Source: Girardinichthys multiradiatus (taxonomy: Eukaryota > Chordata > Actinopteri > Cyprinodontiformes > Goodeidae). Taken from it: 64,000 nucleotides of DNA. This document shows positions 11,299 through 23,942 of the stretch, piece after piece. The stretch spans positions 25,767,119-25,831,118 of the forward strand of contig NC_061808.1 in the NCBI RefSeq assembly GCF_021462225.1. Direction: 5' to 3'. Made by a program: the position numbers and the translations under genes. Position 1 is the stretch's first letter; each line of letters starts with the position of its first letter. Under the pieces are notes generated by a model. The model saw nothing but the letters and a program-made list of their open reading frames with translations. It was not told the origin of the DNA and searched no databases.

Positions 11299-12301
11299 AT
11301 ACATTGCCTACTAAAATATTCATACCCTTGAACTTTTTCAAATTTTTGCCACTTTACAGGACACATGGATATGCTTTGATCCAAACTATTTCATTGTAGC
11401 TCTGCATGTTCAGGGCTGTTGTACTGCTGGAAGTTTTACGTCCTCCCTAATCTCATGTCTTTTGCACTCTCTCAAATGTTTTGCTATGGAAATGTAATGT
11501 ATTTGGCTCCATCCATCTTACCATTAACTATGAGCAGCTTCTCTGTCATTGCTAAAGGTTCACCGTGGACATTGTGTGTTCAGGGTGATGTGTGGTGGTA
11601 GCTTCCTCCACAAATGAGGCCAAAGAGTTTAATTTTGGTCTCATCTGACCAGAGCAACATTTTCTACGTTTGCTGTTGCAGGGGCAACGTGGAAACTAGA
11701 TTTCACGTGGCTTACTTTCAATAATTACTTTTCTTGCCACTCTTGCATTAAGGCTAGATCTATGGAGAGCACAGCTAATTGTTATTCAGTTGAAAGCTTG
11801 TCCTGCCTAAGCTGTGGGTCTCTGCAGCTCCGCGGGAGCCTGTTGGCGTTTCTCTCTGACTATAGCTCTCATTGCTCTGCCTGTCACTGTAGGTGGATTG
11901 CCATGTCTTGGTAGGTTTGCAGTATTTCCATTTCCAGAAGATGAATTTACTGTCTGTTTTGTTCTTTGGTATTCATGATGCTGTTTGTTCACTAAGGTTC
12001 TCTAAGGCCTTCACAGCACAGCTCCACAACTAAGATAAAGTTACACTTAGGTGGACTCTGTTTATTAATTAGAAGACTTCTGAAGGTCTCTGGGGTTTTA
12101 TTTTGGGGTTTGGGTGTAAACTCTGTTGAAAATAAATGTAGGCCACACTTTTCAGATTTGTATTGGTAAAAAGTTTTAGAAAACCATATATAGCTGTTTA
12201 TAATTGGTCTTTCACATATAATCCCAATAAAACATGTACGTTTGTGGCTGTAATGTGACAAATGTTGAAAAAGATGTGAAGTTCAAGAGAAATCAATACT
12301 T
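11299..12301 (-). mobile_element. Decayed Tc1-like element B
   Basis: Left end ATTGCCTACTAAAATATTCA at 11303 on, and the right end (12235-12300) holds GTTTGTGGCTGTAATGTGAC and a reversed ATTGATTT-type end: the diverged inverted repeat common to many Tc1 relics in this window. The reverse complement of 11636-11666 reads like the transposase region around the first catalytic Asp (CTGGTCAGATGAGACCAAAA), so the former gene was on the minus strand. Many stops and gaps. Confidence 0.75.
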
Positions 12302-14090
12302 AAAATGTACTGTGTAAGTTTCTGTGCATTGTGACAGTAAATTAAATGTTTAGCATGTTGGATGACAATTACAAATACATTTAATATAACACACACAGTT
12401 AAACGTAGTGCATTTAAGAATTTCTGTGATCCATCTGTGTGAGAGAAACCAATAAACAGCTTTTCATGATCAACACAGCTAATTATGCAACTATAGTTTA
12501 TTTTCCTTTGGATTATAAAGTCATCAAGTTAGGGGTTTCTAAATGGCTGCAGTTCAAAGGCTTCCTCCACCACTCATAAAATAGTGAGTATGTGCTGGCA
12601 GCTCTAGCTACTACTTAGTGAGGACAGTTTCTTCAAACACACCAGGGATGTGGTTTTTGCCTATAAAAAAGACCAAAGCCTTACTGGAACTTTCAAAGCT
12701 TTAAACGGAGCAGTAATTCAAGTTCACCAACAGAGAGTGCTGCGGGATAACTTTGCAGTTACATGGTTGTTCTCTGCTTACAATTAGGAATAATCCTCCC
12801 AAGGTTCAGGAACTTCATTGTCTATTCTATTGAAATTCTTGGTAACTAACATAACACGGAACATATGCAGTGAAAAATGATATGTTAAAAACTTAACAGC
12901 TTGCAGAGGGGCCCCAGGACTTGAGACTCAGGTCAAATTATGAGTCTAGAGAAAAATGCTGAAGCCCGTTTCTTCCCTGATGTGTCTCTACTCACAGGCA
13001 TGTGTGTGAGTGGGTTTTCTTTTCCTTTTTTTCTTCTTTTTTTGGACATGATTCACACCTGGAGTTTTGCTGGGACCAGAGGAGGTTTTAATATGTCCCA
13101 TTCCTTGGTCTGTTCTGTGTGTAACCAAACACCTCTAATCTTCTGCCTCTATTGTCTTATTTCAGATTGAGGAGTGAAAAATCTGGCAGGTGTTCCTCCC
13201 CTTAGGCTACAGACTTCAGAATTCAAGGAAAATAGAAATTGCGAGCTGAAATGAAATGAATGGGAACATGCATACAAATACACACATATATATATATATA
13301 TAAATATACAGAAAAATTCAAAACCATAGGTTGAGATGCAAGTTTAAGTGTGTCGCAAGATCACACAACCAGTGCTGTTACATGCAGTGTAAACATGTCT
13401 GAGGAGTGTGTATTAAATACTCATTACAGAGGACTGGGCAAGCTCTGGGAGAGACTGGGAGAGAAAACAAACAAACCCCACAGGGTGGCTTAGAGGATTG
13501 GTGAGGGCCCGAGAGAGGCCTCTCCCAGAGTAATTCAAGTTCAATAACTGACCCTTAACCTTACTCTAACTCAGGTTACACAGTTCTGGTGAGACAGATT
13601 ATAGGCACAGTTTTCTCACAGCTGTGGACACTATACACCTCTACAGGAGCTTTACATACAAAACACAGACACACTACCAATAACAAAAAAAGGTCAGTTG
13701 GTAATGTCAACAATCAACTGAGTATTCTTGAATATCAAATGGCAACATGGATGACAGGTTCCCAATCTGCACACATTTTGGTATGATGTAAAGAAACTGG
13801 GACCACACAGAGGCCTTTCACAGCCAGGAAGGAAAAGACATCATTCACCTGCGGAGCCGCAGCTGGGCCAGTTTCATTCTGTCAGAAAGGGCTCGGTACA
13901 TGAATGTCAAAATTATCAGAGAAGGAAAACACAGCCTCCTTAAACTACTGATAAACACAAGGGATGTTTCAGGTTGAACTGGTGTAAAGTAATGCGAATC
14001 TCAGCAAGTCAGTAAAGTGACCAAATTGCAAGACTTGTCTAATTAAAGTTTAAAACAATAAAAAAGATATGTATTTGCTTTACGTGTGCA
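12302..14090. other. Unique non-coding interval with a short (TA)n
   Basis: A (TA)n run sits at about 13286-13303. The 13430-13535 stretch is GAGAGA/CTCTCC rich and can fold on itself. No gene seen. The open frame at 12940-13170 has a hydrophobic Phe-rich middle but no homology that I know, and is probably chance. Confidence 0.5.
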
Positions 14091-14091
14091 T

Positions 14092-15260
14092 GTAGTACCT
14101 TGCAAGAGTATTCATAGCCCTTGAATTTTAAGTGCTATGAAAACCAAGTATTTTATTCGGATTTTATGTGGCTGACCAGTACAAAGTAGCACATAATTCT
14201 GAAGTAAAAAGAAAATTTTACACACAAAACAACTTAAAAGTTGTTTTGTGTGTAAAACACACACATATTTTTGACATCTAGAGACTAAACTCTTCGCCCA
14301 CCCTTCTTTGACAAATATCTTAAGCGCAGTCAGATTGGATCAAAGAAGTTTCAAGTCTTGCCACAAATGTTTTATATATTTTCAATTGCAATATCTAAAC
14401 TATTGCGTCGTCCAGCTGTAATGTAAATCTACGTAACAGTCAGATATCTTTGGCAACCTTGACAACTTTCTCTGAAAGGATTGCCTATTTTTTAGCTCAA
14501 TCCACCTACCCACCAACTCTCACCAGCTTCCCCTTCCCTGCTGAATCAACCCCAAAAAATGATATTGCCATCGACATGTTTCACTGTAGGGTTGATGTAC
14601 TAAGGGTAAGGGTAAGTTTTCTACCATTGGGTTTTCCATGTTGACCAAAAAGTTACATTTTGCTCTAATCAGACTAGATCACCTTTTTCAACATATTTGT
14701 TGTTTCCCTACTATGGCTTGTGGCAAGCCGCAAATCAGACTTCTAATGGCTTTCTTTCAACAATGACTTTATTGAGGCTACCTTCTATAAAGGGCAGTTT
14801 AACTCCTCCAGAGTTACCAGGAACATCTTGGCTGCTCTGAAAAATGCTCTGCTTGCCAGGCCTGTTAGTTTAGGCTGACAGCCATGTCTTGTTAGGTTTT
14901 CAATTGTGCATTAATCTTTCGTTTATTCTTTAAAATGTGTTATGCTGTTTGTTTACTATTGTTCTGTATTAACTATCTGATGCCTAAGTAGAACAGCTGT
15001 ATTCATACAGAAATAAAATTACACTGGACTAGATTTTATTTTTGGATGTTCAAGTTAGGAGGTGGCTGATTACAGATGCATAGCCTACTACAACTTCAGA
15101 TTTTTACTTTGTAAAGAAACTTTAAAAAGCATTTATCATTTCATTTCTATTTACATTTATCCACTTCTTTGTGTTGTTCTGTCACATTAAATCCTAATAA
15201 AATACATTTAAGTTTGTGATGTGCATTCACAGGGTATGAATACTTTAGCAAGGTACTGTA
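14092..15260 (-). mobile_element. Decayed Tc1-like element C
   Basis: Left end TGTAGTACCTTGCAAGAGTA (14091 on) pairs with right end TACTTTAGCAAGGTACTGTA (15241-15260) as a diverged terminal inverted repeat. Length about 1.17 kb. 14660-14700 in reverse complement resembles the Tc1 catalytic region, so transposase remains are on the minus strand. A 42-base near-perfect palindrome lies inside the left terminal repeat area (14216-14257). Confidence 0.8.
14216..14257. repeat. 20-bp-arm palindrome
   Basis: TTTTACACACAAAACAACTT (14216-14235) is followed, after AA, by its exact reverse complement (14238-14257). It is a perfect hairpin or cruciform candidate with a 2-base spacer, lying in Tc1 relic C. 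Confidence 0.9.
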
Positions 15261-15261
15261 A

Positions 15262-18200
15262 CTGTGCATACAAGAGAGGAAGCTGAATACCTAGTCACGA
15301 AAGTTATCAAAAAACCTCAGACATTTCATATTTACAAAGAAAATCAAAGTTTTTCATTGTTCGAATTATTATTTGCTCAACATTATCCGTCTGTAGCATG
15401 AATATAGATTTTGCAACTTCGAGAAGAGGCCAGCGGAAGGGTTGCAGATGCCACAGTTGTGGCTGCAGCCTAAAAATGGTTCACATCCAATGCTGTGTTA
15501 GCATAACCACTGTCACGTGTTTGAGGCAGACATAGGGAGGGAAAAAGAGATGGTGCTATTTAAACTTAGCTTTTACAGCAGAATAATGAGCAACACATAC
15601 TAAATAAGAAACAAATGCGTGTGCAAATCAATTGTCATTCTTTTTAACAGCTTCCCTCCAAGGTAATGCTTTGACTAAGAGACAAAGTCATACCACACAT
15701 CTGTGCCTTGGGGCATCTTTGGATCTTTTGTGAAGCGTAACAGCAGATGGGGCTGCAGGCCTGTCGCATTGCCTTTCTTTTATCTTTTCCTTTTCATTTA
15801 ATCACTGCCTGTACAGGAAAAGACAAAAAATGACTGAAATTGTGAGTTGACAAATCAGTCAGGTATCAGATCTAATAATCCCAGCTCATCCTCTATGGAG
15901 ATGACAAGTTGATTTAAAACATCTTGACAAGCTGGTGATGTATAAAATGAACAAAGATGTGTTCTATGTCTCTCATGTTACTACCTTTATAGTTTCTGCA
16001 TTCATCTTTAAAGTGGCTTTTTAAAATCAAAAAAGCAACAGGTATACCTGTGTAAATAAAATAGGTGTAATCACGCCCTCTTTTCACTGTGACATTGTTA
16101 TTTAGAATGTTTTTTATGAGCAGATCTGCCAATCAAGATTACACAATACATCTATTGTCTATAGCCTGGTATGGCACAATTCCAGCAAGGGCTTACAACT
16201 CCTGTCTGCTCTGATAGCAATCTGTGGTTAAAGAAACTCAGGGCTGGGCCAAACCAAGAAGCTAGTCTATAGTCCGTTTTTTTGCCCGAGAAACAGTTTT
16301 AAATAAGGATTAGTTTGGACTAAGCTTGACATAGGCGTGTGCCTAGGGCCAGGTGCTAAGGATCAGGCTTTGTGCTGCGGTGGAGCTTTTTCCTTTCGAG
16401 TGGGGCTAAATCCTTTTAAGACAGAAAATGTTGATGTTTACATCCTTGCTGTGACCCTATCTTGGCCTTTTCACTCAAGCATTCCTGCCATAGCTGTGAC
16501 ATCTAGCTAAGCTTCAGGACACTAGAGGGATAGTGAAAACAACGCTTAATCACAGCCACAGGGCAGCCCCCCCATGATAACAATGAGACCCTTTAACCCC
16601 TCAGTGTTTGTGTGTGTTCCTAATTGTAAGTTTGCATGCATCTGTTTCATTGTTGCAAAGGACGGATTTCCAGAAAGGCACCCTCATCCTTAACACTCGG
16701 ATTATGCGGTCATTCATTGTAAAAAAAAAAAGTTACCTTCTGTTTCTCAGAATCAGCATGGAGGTTGGGCGGGAATCCTGTCCAGACTATCACATTTTCA
16801 ACACACATCCACAGATTTTTCTGCAGAAAGGCATGTTTACCTGGAGGAGAATGCTTATGCAGCACATTGTTATCTAATATGTACTGAATTAAGAGCCACA
16901 ATCACAACTTCAAAAACTATGCAGCTTTGGCTATTTTAGGTGAACTTGTATAGTAAAGGAATATTTCTGTAAGAATAAATTTTTAGATGAGCTTTGTTAT
17001 ATCTACATGCTCTAAGAATTAAACTCCATTCTTGTAGAATGCCACAGTTTTTGCGTCATGATGTGAGGGGAGCAGATTGAGCATTATCTAAATCTGTGTT
17101 GCCAAAAAAGCTGTTGCAAACTTTAGCTGTGGATGGCTGTTAGTGCAAGCTGAGGGAGGACTCTGGCAGCAGAGTGCTGAACTTGAGAAGACAGGTCAAC
17201 ATAGGTCATCTGAGTCCAGCTAAACAAACATGTGCTATCAAAGAGGACATTTTCTCTCCAATCTGCAAGTTTTCATGTCACAGTTAGTGTAAATTCACTA
17301 GAAGACGCCAAGGGGCTTGTGCAAATTAGTCTCTAGTCAGGAGAACATTGTTAAATGTAAACGTGTATGAAAATCAGCAAAAATAATCAAGGAGATTTCA
17401 TCTATTTAAATCTTTGTAATAAAAAAAATATCAACACTTGCTCTGTTCTTTTTCAGCAGTTTATTTAATTTCATGCACACTCTATATGAGTATTATATTT
17501 TAATTTCATGCTAAGTTCCAGCAAAAGAGCTGTGTGCAGCTTTGTCACACAGCAATTAACCACCAGTGAGGTTTTGGCTCGAAATCCATGCAACGTTTCA
17601 ACGGCTTAACAGCCATAACTTCTCCATCCTCTTTGACTCCATAATCTGTCAGCCTGCCAGATAAAGGACATACTCTAAGGAGGGACTGGGCTTCTTATCA
17701 TGACATGCACATGTAAATGTACCTGCACACGTGTGCACTTTCGCATGGCGACTACACTTAGACACGCATTGGAAAGACACAATAATTCCTATAGTTGCTA
17801 TTGTAATTTATGACATTAAAACACTGCAGGATTGGCAGCATGGCACCATTGTCTTCCCACAAGGTGATAAGCATTTCCTGGGACGTGAATCTTCTTTTCC
17901 AACCAGGTGGGATACTAAGCTTAATCCAAAGCTAACAGATAAAAGTTGTACATCTGTTTGACATATAAAGTAAAAAAATAAAAGTAAACTAAATAGATAA
18001 GGAGGTGTTCTTTCTGTCAGAAAAAGTAAATAATCTGATAGAATAGGATTTAAAACTTAATAACAGCAATTTAAATTTTGAAAGTTGAAAGTGCCAGCTA
18101 TAATAAATATATATATTGTTTTCTCATACATTTTTTTTCACTTGTGTTTTAAAAGCATATGTAAATCTCTGCTATGTCTCAGTGGTTGTGTACAAATGTT

Positions 18201-19235
18201 ACTCAGACTAAAAAAGCATATGTTCATGTTGTATTAACGAGAACAAGAATGGTTTGTGAGTGCTTCACTAAAAGGACCTCCCCCACCATATTGTAAAGAT
18301 TTTTCATCACATGAAAACCAACAGGGGGTGGTATGCATTCAGGGTGAGTCGCTTCCATGTGCCATGTCCACCTAAATTAGTTGGGCTTCGCATCAAGCAG
18401 CATCTGGTTCCAATATGAAGCCAGGCGGAAGGGAGGGTGCCTCACTGTGCAGCGGAAAATACAGCCTACTGTACCTTTAAATAGCCCTCAGGAGGCTAGG
18501 GATACTGCTGCTATCGGCCTGTCCAAAGAATCTTTCTATTTGGCTTTACACTTCTTCCCTTTGAGAGAGGACAAATGTACAATTAGGCAGGAATGCCTGC
18601 AATGCTGTTTTCCAAGCCTATGTTCGCAGAGCTGGCTTAAGCGTATGGAGGTTTGAACAGTAGGAGGCTACATGCCATAAACCTCCTTCACTGTTTCGTG
18701 GTAAGATGCACCATCAAAGCCCAGCCAGGCTGGGTTTCTCCAGTTCTACTGGTCCGTGTTAGGGTTAGCCTCTTGTTGTTCTGGTCCTTCAGCAGTTTAC
18801 CGAGCCAGGTCTTTGACTGCGCTGATCTGTGGCGCAAGTCAGAAGAACCTTCCTCCTTGTCTTTCCCGGGACAAGATGCACTTTAGAGCTTACCCATAAT
18901 TCAAAGGTTTCCATCTCAACCATAATTCACACTGCACTCTACCCTAACTAAAGGGGCTGTCTGTGACTATGGTGATTGCATGTTTGTCAAACGAATTGTC
19001 AGTGCAGCAGTCTCTGTAGGAGGAGGAGGAGGTAGGATCAAAAGCTTGATGGCATGCTATAAGAGCGTGTACAGCAGTATCATCCTCTTAACATATAGCT
19101 GATCCCAAGTATAAAAGAATTACAACAATAGAGACACAATTGTAAAACATTAACCAAATAAACAATAAAATCATGTATTTTGCTGCTCCAATAGTGGTGC
19201 TAATTCCTTACAGTTTAAGGAATGTGATGGAAGAT
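15262..19235. other. Long unique non-coding interval
   Basis: Nearly 4 kb without recognisable mobile elements. 17030-17360 and 18360-18660 are of more even base composition than their surroundings and could be regulatory, but I can point to no known element. Open frames of up to 91 codons (for example 18381-18656) lack recognisable motifs and splice context. Confidence 0.5.
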
Positions 19236-20010
19236 CAGATCCAGTGCCTTGCAAATGTACTAAGAAATCATAAACATTTTTGCATTTTGTTACATTACAA
19301 ACACAAACTTCAATAGATTTTATGGAAACTATATGAGAAAGACCACACACAACAAAGTAGCAGGAAGAAAAATGCTACATCATTTTCAAAACTGTTTATG
19401 AATAAAAATCTGACAATTGTGGAATGCATTTGTATTCAGCATGTTAGCTACTCTGATACCCCTAAATAAAATCCAGTGCAACCAATATCCTCCAGAAGTC
19501 ACCTAACTGGGTTTGTGTAGTTCAAAACTCAGCATAAATATGGCAGTTCTGTGAAGGCGTTAGTGGTTTGTTAGAGAAACAAACGTTGTTCTTTTGTTAA
19601 TGAACAAACTGCATCATGAGCACATGAGATAGGTCAGTGTTGTAAAATTACAGAGCAGTTTAAAGCAGTTTTCATAGCTCAAGATTAATTTGTTGTGCAT
19701 TACAAAAATCTGGCCTCAGCAGACAAGTGGCAAGAGGAAAGGTAATGTTGAACGAAAGCCATAAGAAGTTCTGTTTACAGCTTGCCACAAGCCACAAAGG
19801 GGACACAGCAATCATGTGGAAGAAAGTGTTCTGGTCAGATGAAACCAAAACAGACCTTTTTTGGCCTAGATGCAATATGTTATGAATGGCAGAAAACTAA
19901 TACTGCTTGTCAGCCTAAACGCACCATCCCCACAGTGAAACATGGTTGTGACAGCATCATGCTGTGGGGATGCCTTTCTTCAGCACTTACAGGGAAAGAC
20001 AAAATATCAT
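19236..20010 (+). mobile_element. Decayed Tc1-like element D, 3' truncated
   Basis: The left end holds CAGTGCCTTGCAAATGTACT (19240 on), then the usual TTTTGTTACATTACAAACAC. + strand transposase remnants include CACAAAGGGGACACAGCAAT and GTTCTGGTCAGATGAAACC (19791-19850), then the conserved CAGCATCATGCTGTGGGGAT near 19952-19971. The right terminal repeat is missing, since recognisable sequence stops near 20010. Confidence 0.75.
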
Positions 20011-22852
20011 AAAGTTAAAGGGTTATGTATACCTCTATACTAGCTAGGGGCTGTGGGCTTTCCATCCTTCCTTCCCTCTTTTTTTACATAAAAACAGTGG
20101 CATGTTTGTTTAAGTTCAACCCTTGTGCATGCAGCAATTACACGCACAGCAGGAAGGTTTTAACAGATTTATTGAAAATGATCAGAGTAATGGATGTCTG
20201 GGTTCAGGCTGAAACTCTACCTGGACACAAATGACGAGAGGTAAACGCTTATTCCCTGGGTTGGTGATGGCACGATAATGAAATAGAAAAGGAAAACATG
20301 ACCTTACTGTTGATGATGAATGAGGACGTCCTTGAGGATGAGGTGAGCAAACCCTCAGAGTCTGAGGTTGACAGGTGGTGGTGTTTGGTGGCTCGGTAAT
20401 GCAGGGTCTCTGTGTCTTTTAATGCAGGAGGAGGTATGTGATTGAACAGATGAAGCTGGAGGGTGGACAGGCAGGTGAGTTGATGGTGAGAAGCTGAACA
20501 GTGAGAGTGACTGTTTTTAGGAGGACAATCAGAGGAGCAGTTAGGAGACTAATGGAGATTAATGGTTCGGAAAAGGATGTTTCCTAAGATCCAAGTAATG
20601 AGGAAGCAGAGCATCGGAACGTGGAAACTTGGAAGCGACCATGGAACTGGTTCCACACCGAGTGAGCAAACAATCTGGCATCTGCCTCATGGTATCTGCT
20701 CCTCATGGTATCTGCTCCTCATGGTATCTGCTCCTCATGGTATCTGCTCCTCTTTAAGCTCCTTCTGGTTAGCCCTGAGAAGTTGCAGCTGTGGGGCCAC
20801 ACCTGGCAGTCACACCCAGCATAGAAAAGGTGAGACAGAGACAACAAACACACAACAACCTGCACACAACTCTGTGAAAATAACAAGTAGTTATTTTGGT
20901 AAACTGTTTTTGTTAATCAGCTATACATTGTTTTTTTGCCAAATTACATGAGTCAGCATGGGAAATTCGCCTATGTGTACTCCAATATTGGTTTCTCTCA
21001 AGCTATATTGACAGAGCAAGTCTTCTCTGTTCAAAGTACATCTGAAAACGATTAGGATTCAAAAAAGGAAGAAACAAAGCGATAGTTGTCAATTATTATA
21101 GTATTCTAACCCAAGTTAAGCTTTTTCTGCAAAGCATAGAACAAAAATGTGGTAAATGTAAGAAACAAATCCTGGGCAATCATTGGAAATTTTAAGCACA
21201 GCAAGTCTGTGTTTCTATTTGAAATGAGTGCGTGGAGTCCAGAGCGAGTGACACAGTGGGATCAGATAAGGCTGATGACAAGGCAGAGGGAATCGATGAC
21301 AAACTTTTGACAGTTTTGGCCCATGTCTTCAAGCCAAGCCCTCCTGCTGACATACAGATCGCAGTGCAGCTCTGCAGATACCTGGGTAATGTGTAAGTGA
21401 TTAGTATGGCTGTCCAGAGGGAAACAGAGCAGAAATGGCCATCTGAGGTATCTAGAATTTTGCTTAAGATGCACATAGATAAAACGTGAAAAACTAACGC
21501 TATGTATCTCATATTCACACTCACTTGTGTTATGAAACCCTTGGCTTTTAACCTTACATTTTGGAGCAAACAGAGGCAGATGGAACAACAATTAAACGGC
21601 ATATCTAAAACAGCAAGCAGTCAAACACTATCTTGGTGCTTTTAGACTGGAATAGCGATTGAGACTCACCAATAGCCAGCGAAACAAGTGATAACCAGTA
21701 AAAGTAATTTTATTAAGCTGTGACTTCCTCCCTTTTCTTTTCCTACATCAGAGGTTCAGAGGTCAAGAGGATCTGTCAGCAGCGACAGAAAGGATTATGG
21801 GTGAAGGCATTCCATTTGCAGTCATTACTGCTCTCCATCAGCACCTGGTACTCAGTCTCCCCCCTTTTTTCTCATCCTTTGTCTCTGTCTCTTCTCTCTC
21901 ATGTCCTCTGACAGACTAAGAAGCAATTAGTGTCACATTAGCGATATCCAGAGTACAATTTGTTAATCATGCCAAATGTTATGAGTCCTAATCTCCTGAT
22001 CAGTTTATTTTCTTGTTTATTTTATCGGCTGTTCTGAATTAAATTAAATATTAAAGCTTGCATTAAGCTTTAGCCAGCAGCACCCCTGTAAAATGTATGA
22101 GCAAAGACTCAACCTTGTCCACAGCTATTCAAGCTGTTACTCTAAATTCCTGTTACATTACAATCACCTATCCAAATACAATACCATAAGAGAAGGAAAA
22201 ATGAGTATAAGCAGCAATGTGAGGTTTGGACCCCTGCACTAGAACCCCAGCCCAGTGGGATTCTTCACATTCCAGGCCGTACTGGAGCTGGAGCTTGTAA
22301 TAGATCTGAGCAGGCCTGCTGGGCTCAGCGATGTGGCCTGTACTCCTCTCCATAGTTTTAAACTTTGGACAAAGACAGGTTTCTCTCCTTGAAGGTTGCA
22401 TTTCTGTGAACAGCTTTCTTCCGTATGTCATGAAAAAGCACCCCTGAACACACTTCATTCCTTCTTTCCAGCGTACTCTCCTGCAACTGTACCGGGATTG
22501 TGGGAGTTTACATCACTGCTGAGCAAGAGGCTGGGTCTTTTTGACAGTAATGCAAGGGACACTTGTTTACCTAACCTTATGGGTCATGGTGCAGTTTAGA
22601 AGGGAATGAATTACTTCATTTCAGGGTTTAAATTAAAGGGTTCCTCCTCTCTTGAACTTAAAACAGATTTGTGCATACTTCGGAATGAAGCAAAGTACTC
22701 ACTCTGTACACATGGCTTTCTTCTGTGGTTCTAACTATAAAACAAAAGTGGCAAACGATTCCACTGATGGCAACAGGGTCATATACTGCAGCTGTTTAGG
22801 CTTCTTACCTCCATATAGAATTACAATCACATATTTTTAGATTTTTTACATA
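20011..22852. other. Unique non-coding interval with a minisatellite
   Basis: Holds the 16-bp tandem repeat at 20688-20751. The 136- and 109-codon minus-strand frames at 21192-21602 overlap each other in different frames and show no known domain. This stretch has a complex composition that would suit a conserved non-coding element. Nothing else recognised. Confidence 0.5.
20688..20751. repeat. Four perfect 16-bp tandem repeats
   Basis: The unit CATGGTATCTGCTCCT occurs four times without a mismatch at 20688, 20704, 20720 and 20736. A partly matching start (CTGGCATCTGCCTCAT) precedes it. Perfect copies imply recent expansion. Confidence 0.95.
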
Positions 22853-23942
22853 TACAGTGCCTCATAAAAGTATTATATCCATGCTTATGCATTTTATCAA
22901 GTAACAACCACTTTCAAGTGGGGTTTTATGTAATAGATTAACACAATATAGTGCATAATTATGATGTGAGAAGAAAGAAAGGTAACTTGGTTTTAAAAAA
23001 TCTTTACAAACAAAACCTGATTAATCATGGTATTATGTTAGCCCCACTGAGTCACTGCTTTGTAGAACCACCTTTTGCTGCAATTTAATCAGTAAGTCTT
23101 TAGGGGAATAATTCCAGCAACATAACTATTTCCCCATTACAAATTATCTCAAGCTCAGTCAGACTGGATGAAGAGGGTATGTGAATAGCAATATTCAAAT
23201 CTTGTTACAGGTTCTTAGTTAAACATAGGTCTGACTGGGAAATTCCAACACATTAATATTCTTTGATGGAAACCATTAGAACTCTGGTTGTATGTTTATT
23301 GTTGTTGTCCTGCTAGAAGGTGAGCCTGCATTATAGTCTCAAGTCTTTTGCAGCCTCAAACAGGTTTTCTTCCAGGTCACTGCTTAATAATTCCCCACAG
23401 CATAATGCTGCCACCACCAAAGGGGGTTGAATGTTTTTCAGATTTAAATTTTAAAAATTCTGAAAACCACTTATCATTTTCTTTCCACTTCACTATTAGA
23501 CCCTACTTTGTAGTGCTGTAGTACTTAAATAGGGACAGAGAACCTGGTCAGTCAATGGGAAGATCTAAATACACGGCAATCCTCAAAGAAAACCTATTAG
23601 AGACTGCAGAATGAAATTAGATGACAGAATATTCATTTGTTAGAATGGTCTAGTAAAAGTATAGCATCTTTTGCAAAATTTTAAATTCTTTGAAAATAAG
23701 AAAGGGCAAAAATTTCAGTCCGTACATAAATTAAGCTGGACACACTCAAAAGGAGCTGCATCAGATCAAGAGTAAAACCTTTTAGTTCATTTTTTTTTAA
23801 TATGAAAACCATATGTCCTCCTTCTTCTACTCAGAACTAGGCCCTATTTTGTGATGGTCTATTACATAAAAGTTCAGTAAAATACAATGAAGTTTGTGGT
23901 TGTCATGTAATAAAATGTGAAAAAGAGGCATGAATCCTTTAA
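22853..23942 (-). mobile_element. Decayed Tc1-like element E
   Basis: Left end TACAGTGCCTCATAAAAGTA (22853 on); right end near 23886-23942 holds TGAAGTTTGTGGTTGTCATG and AATGTGAAAAAGAGGCATGA. The interior at 23396-23426 has the minus-strand motif ATAATGCTGCCACCACCAAA, the complement of the conserved transposase segment. About 1.09 kb, with no frame left. Confidence 0.78.

Noticed and set aside
20688..20751. CRISPR-like array
   Set aside because: Units are directly joined without spacers, and the DNA is from a vertebrate; it is a minisatellite.
21192..21602. 136- and 109-codon overlapping minus-strand frames
   Set aside because: Two frames are open over the same bases, neither has a known motif, and there is no promoter or splice context.
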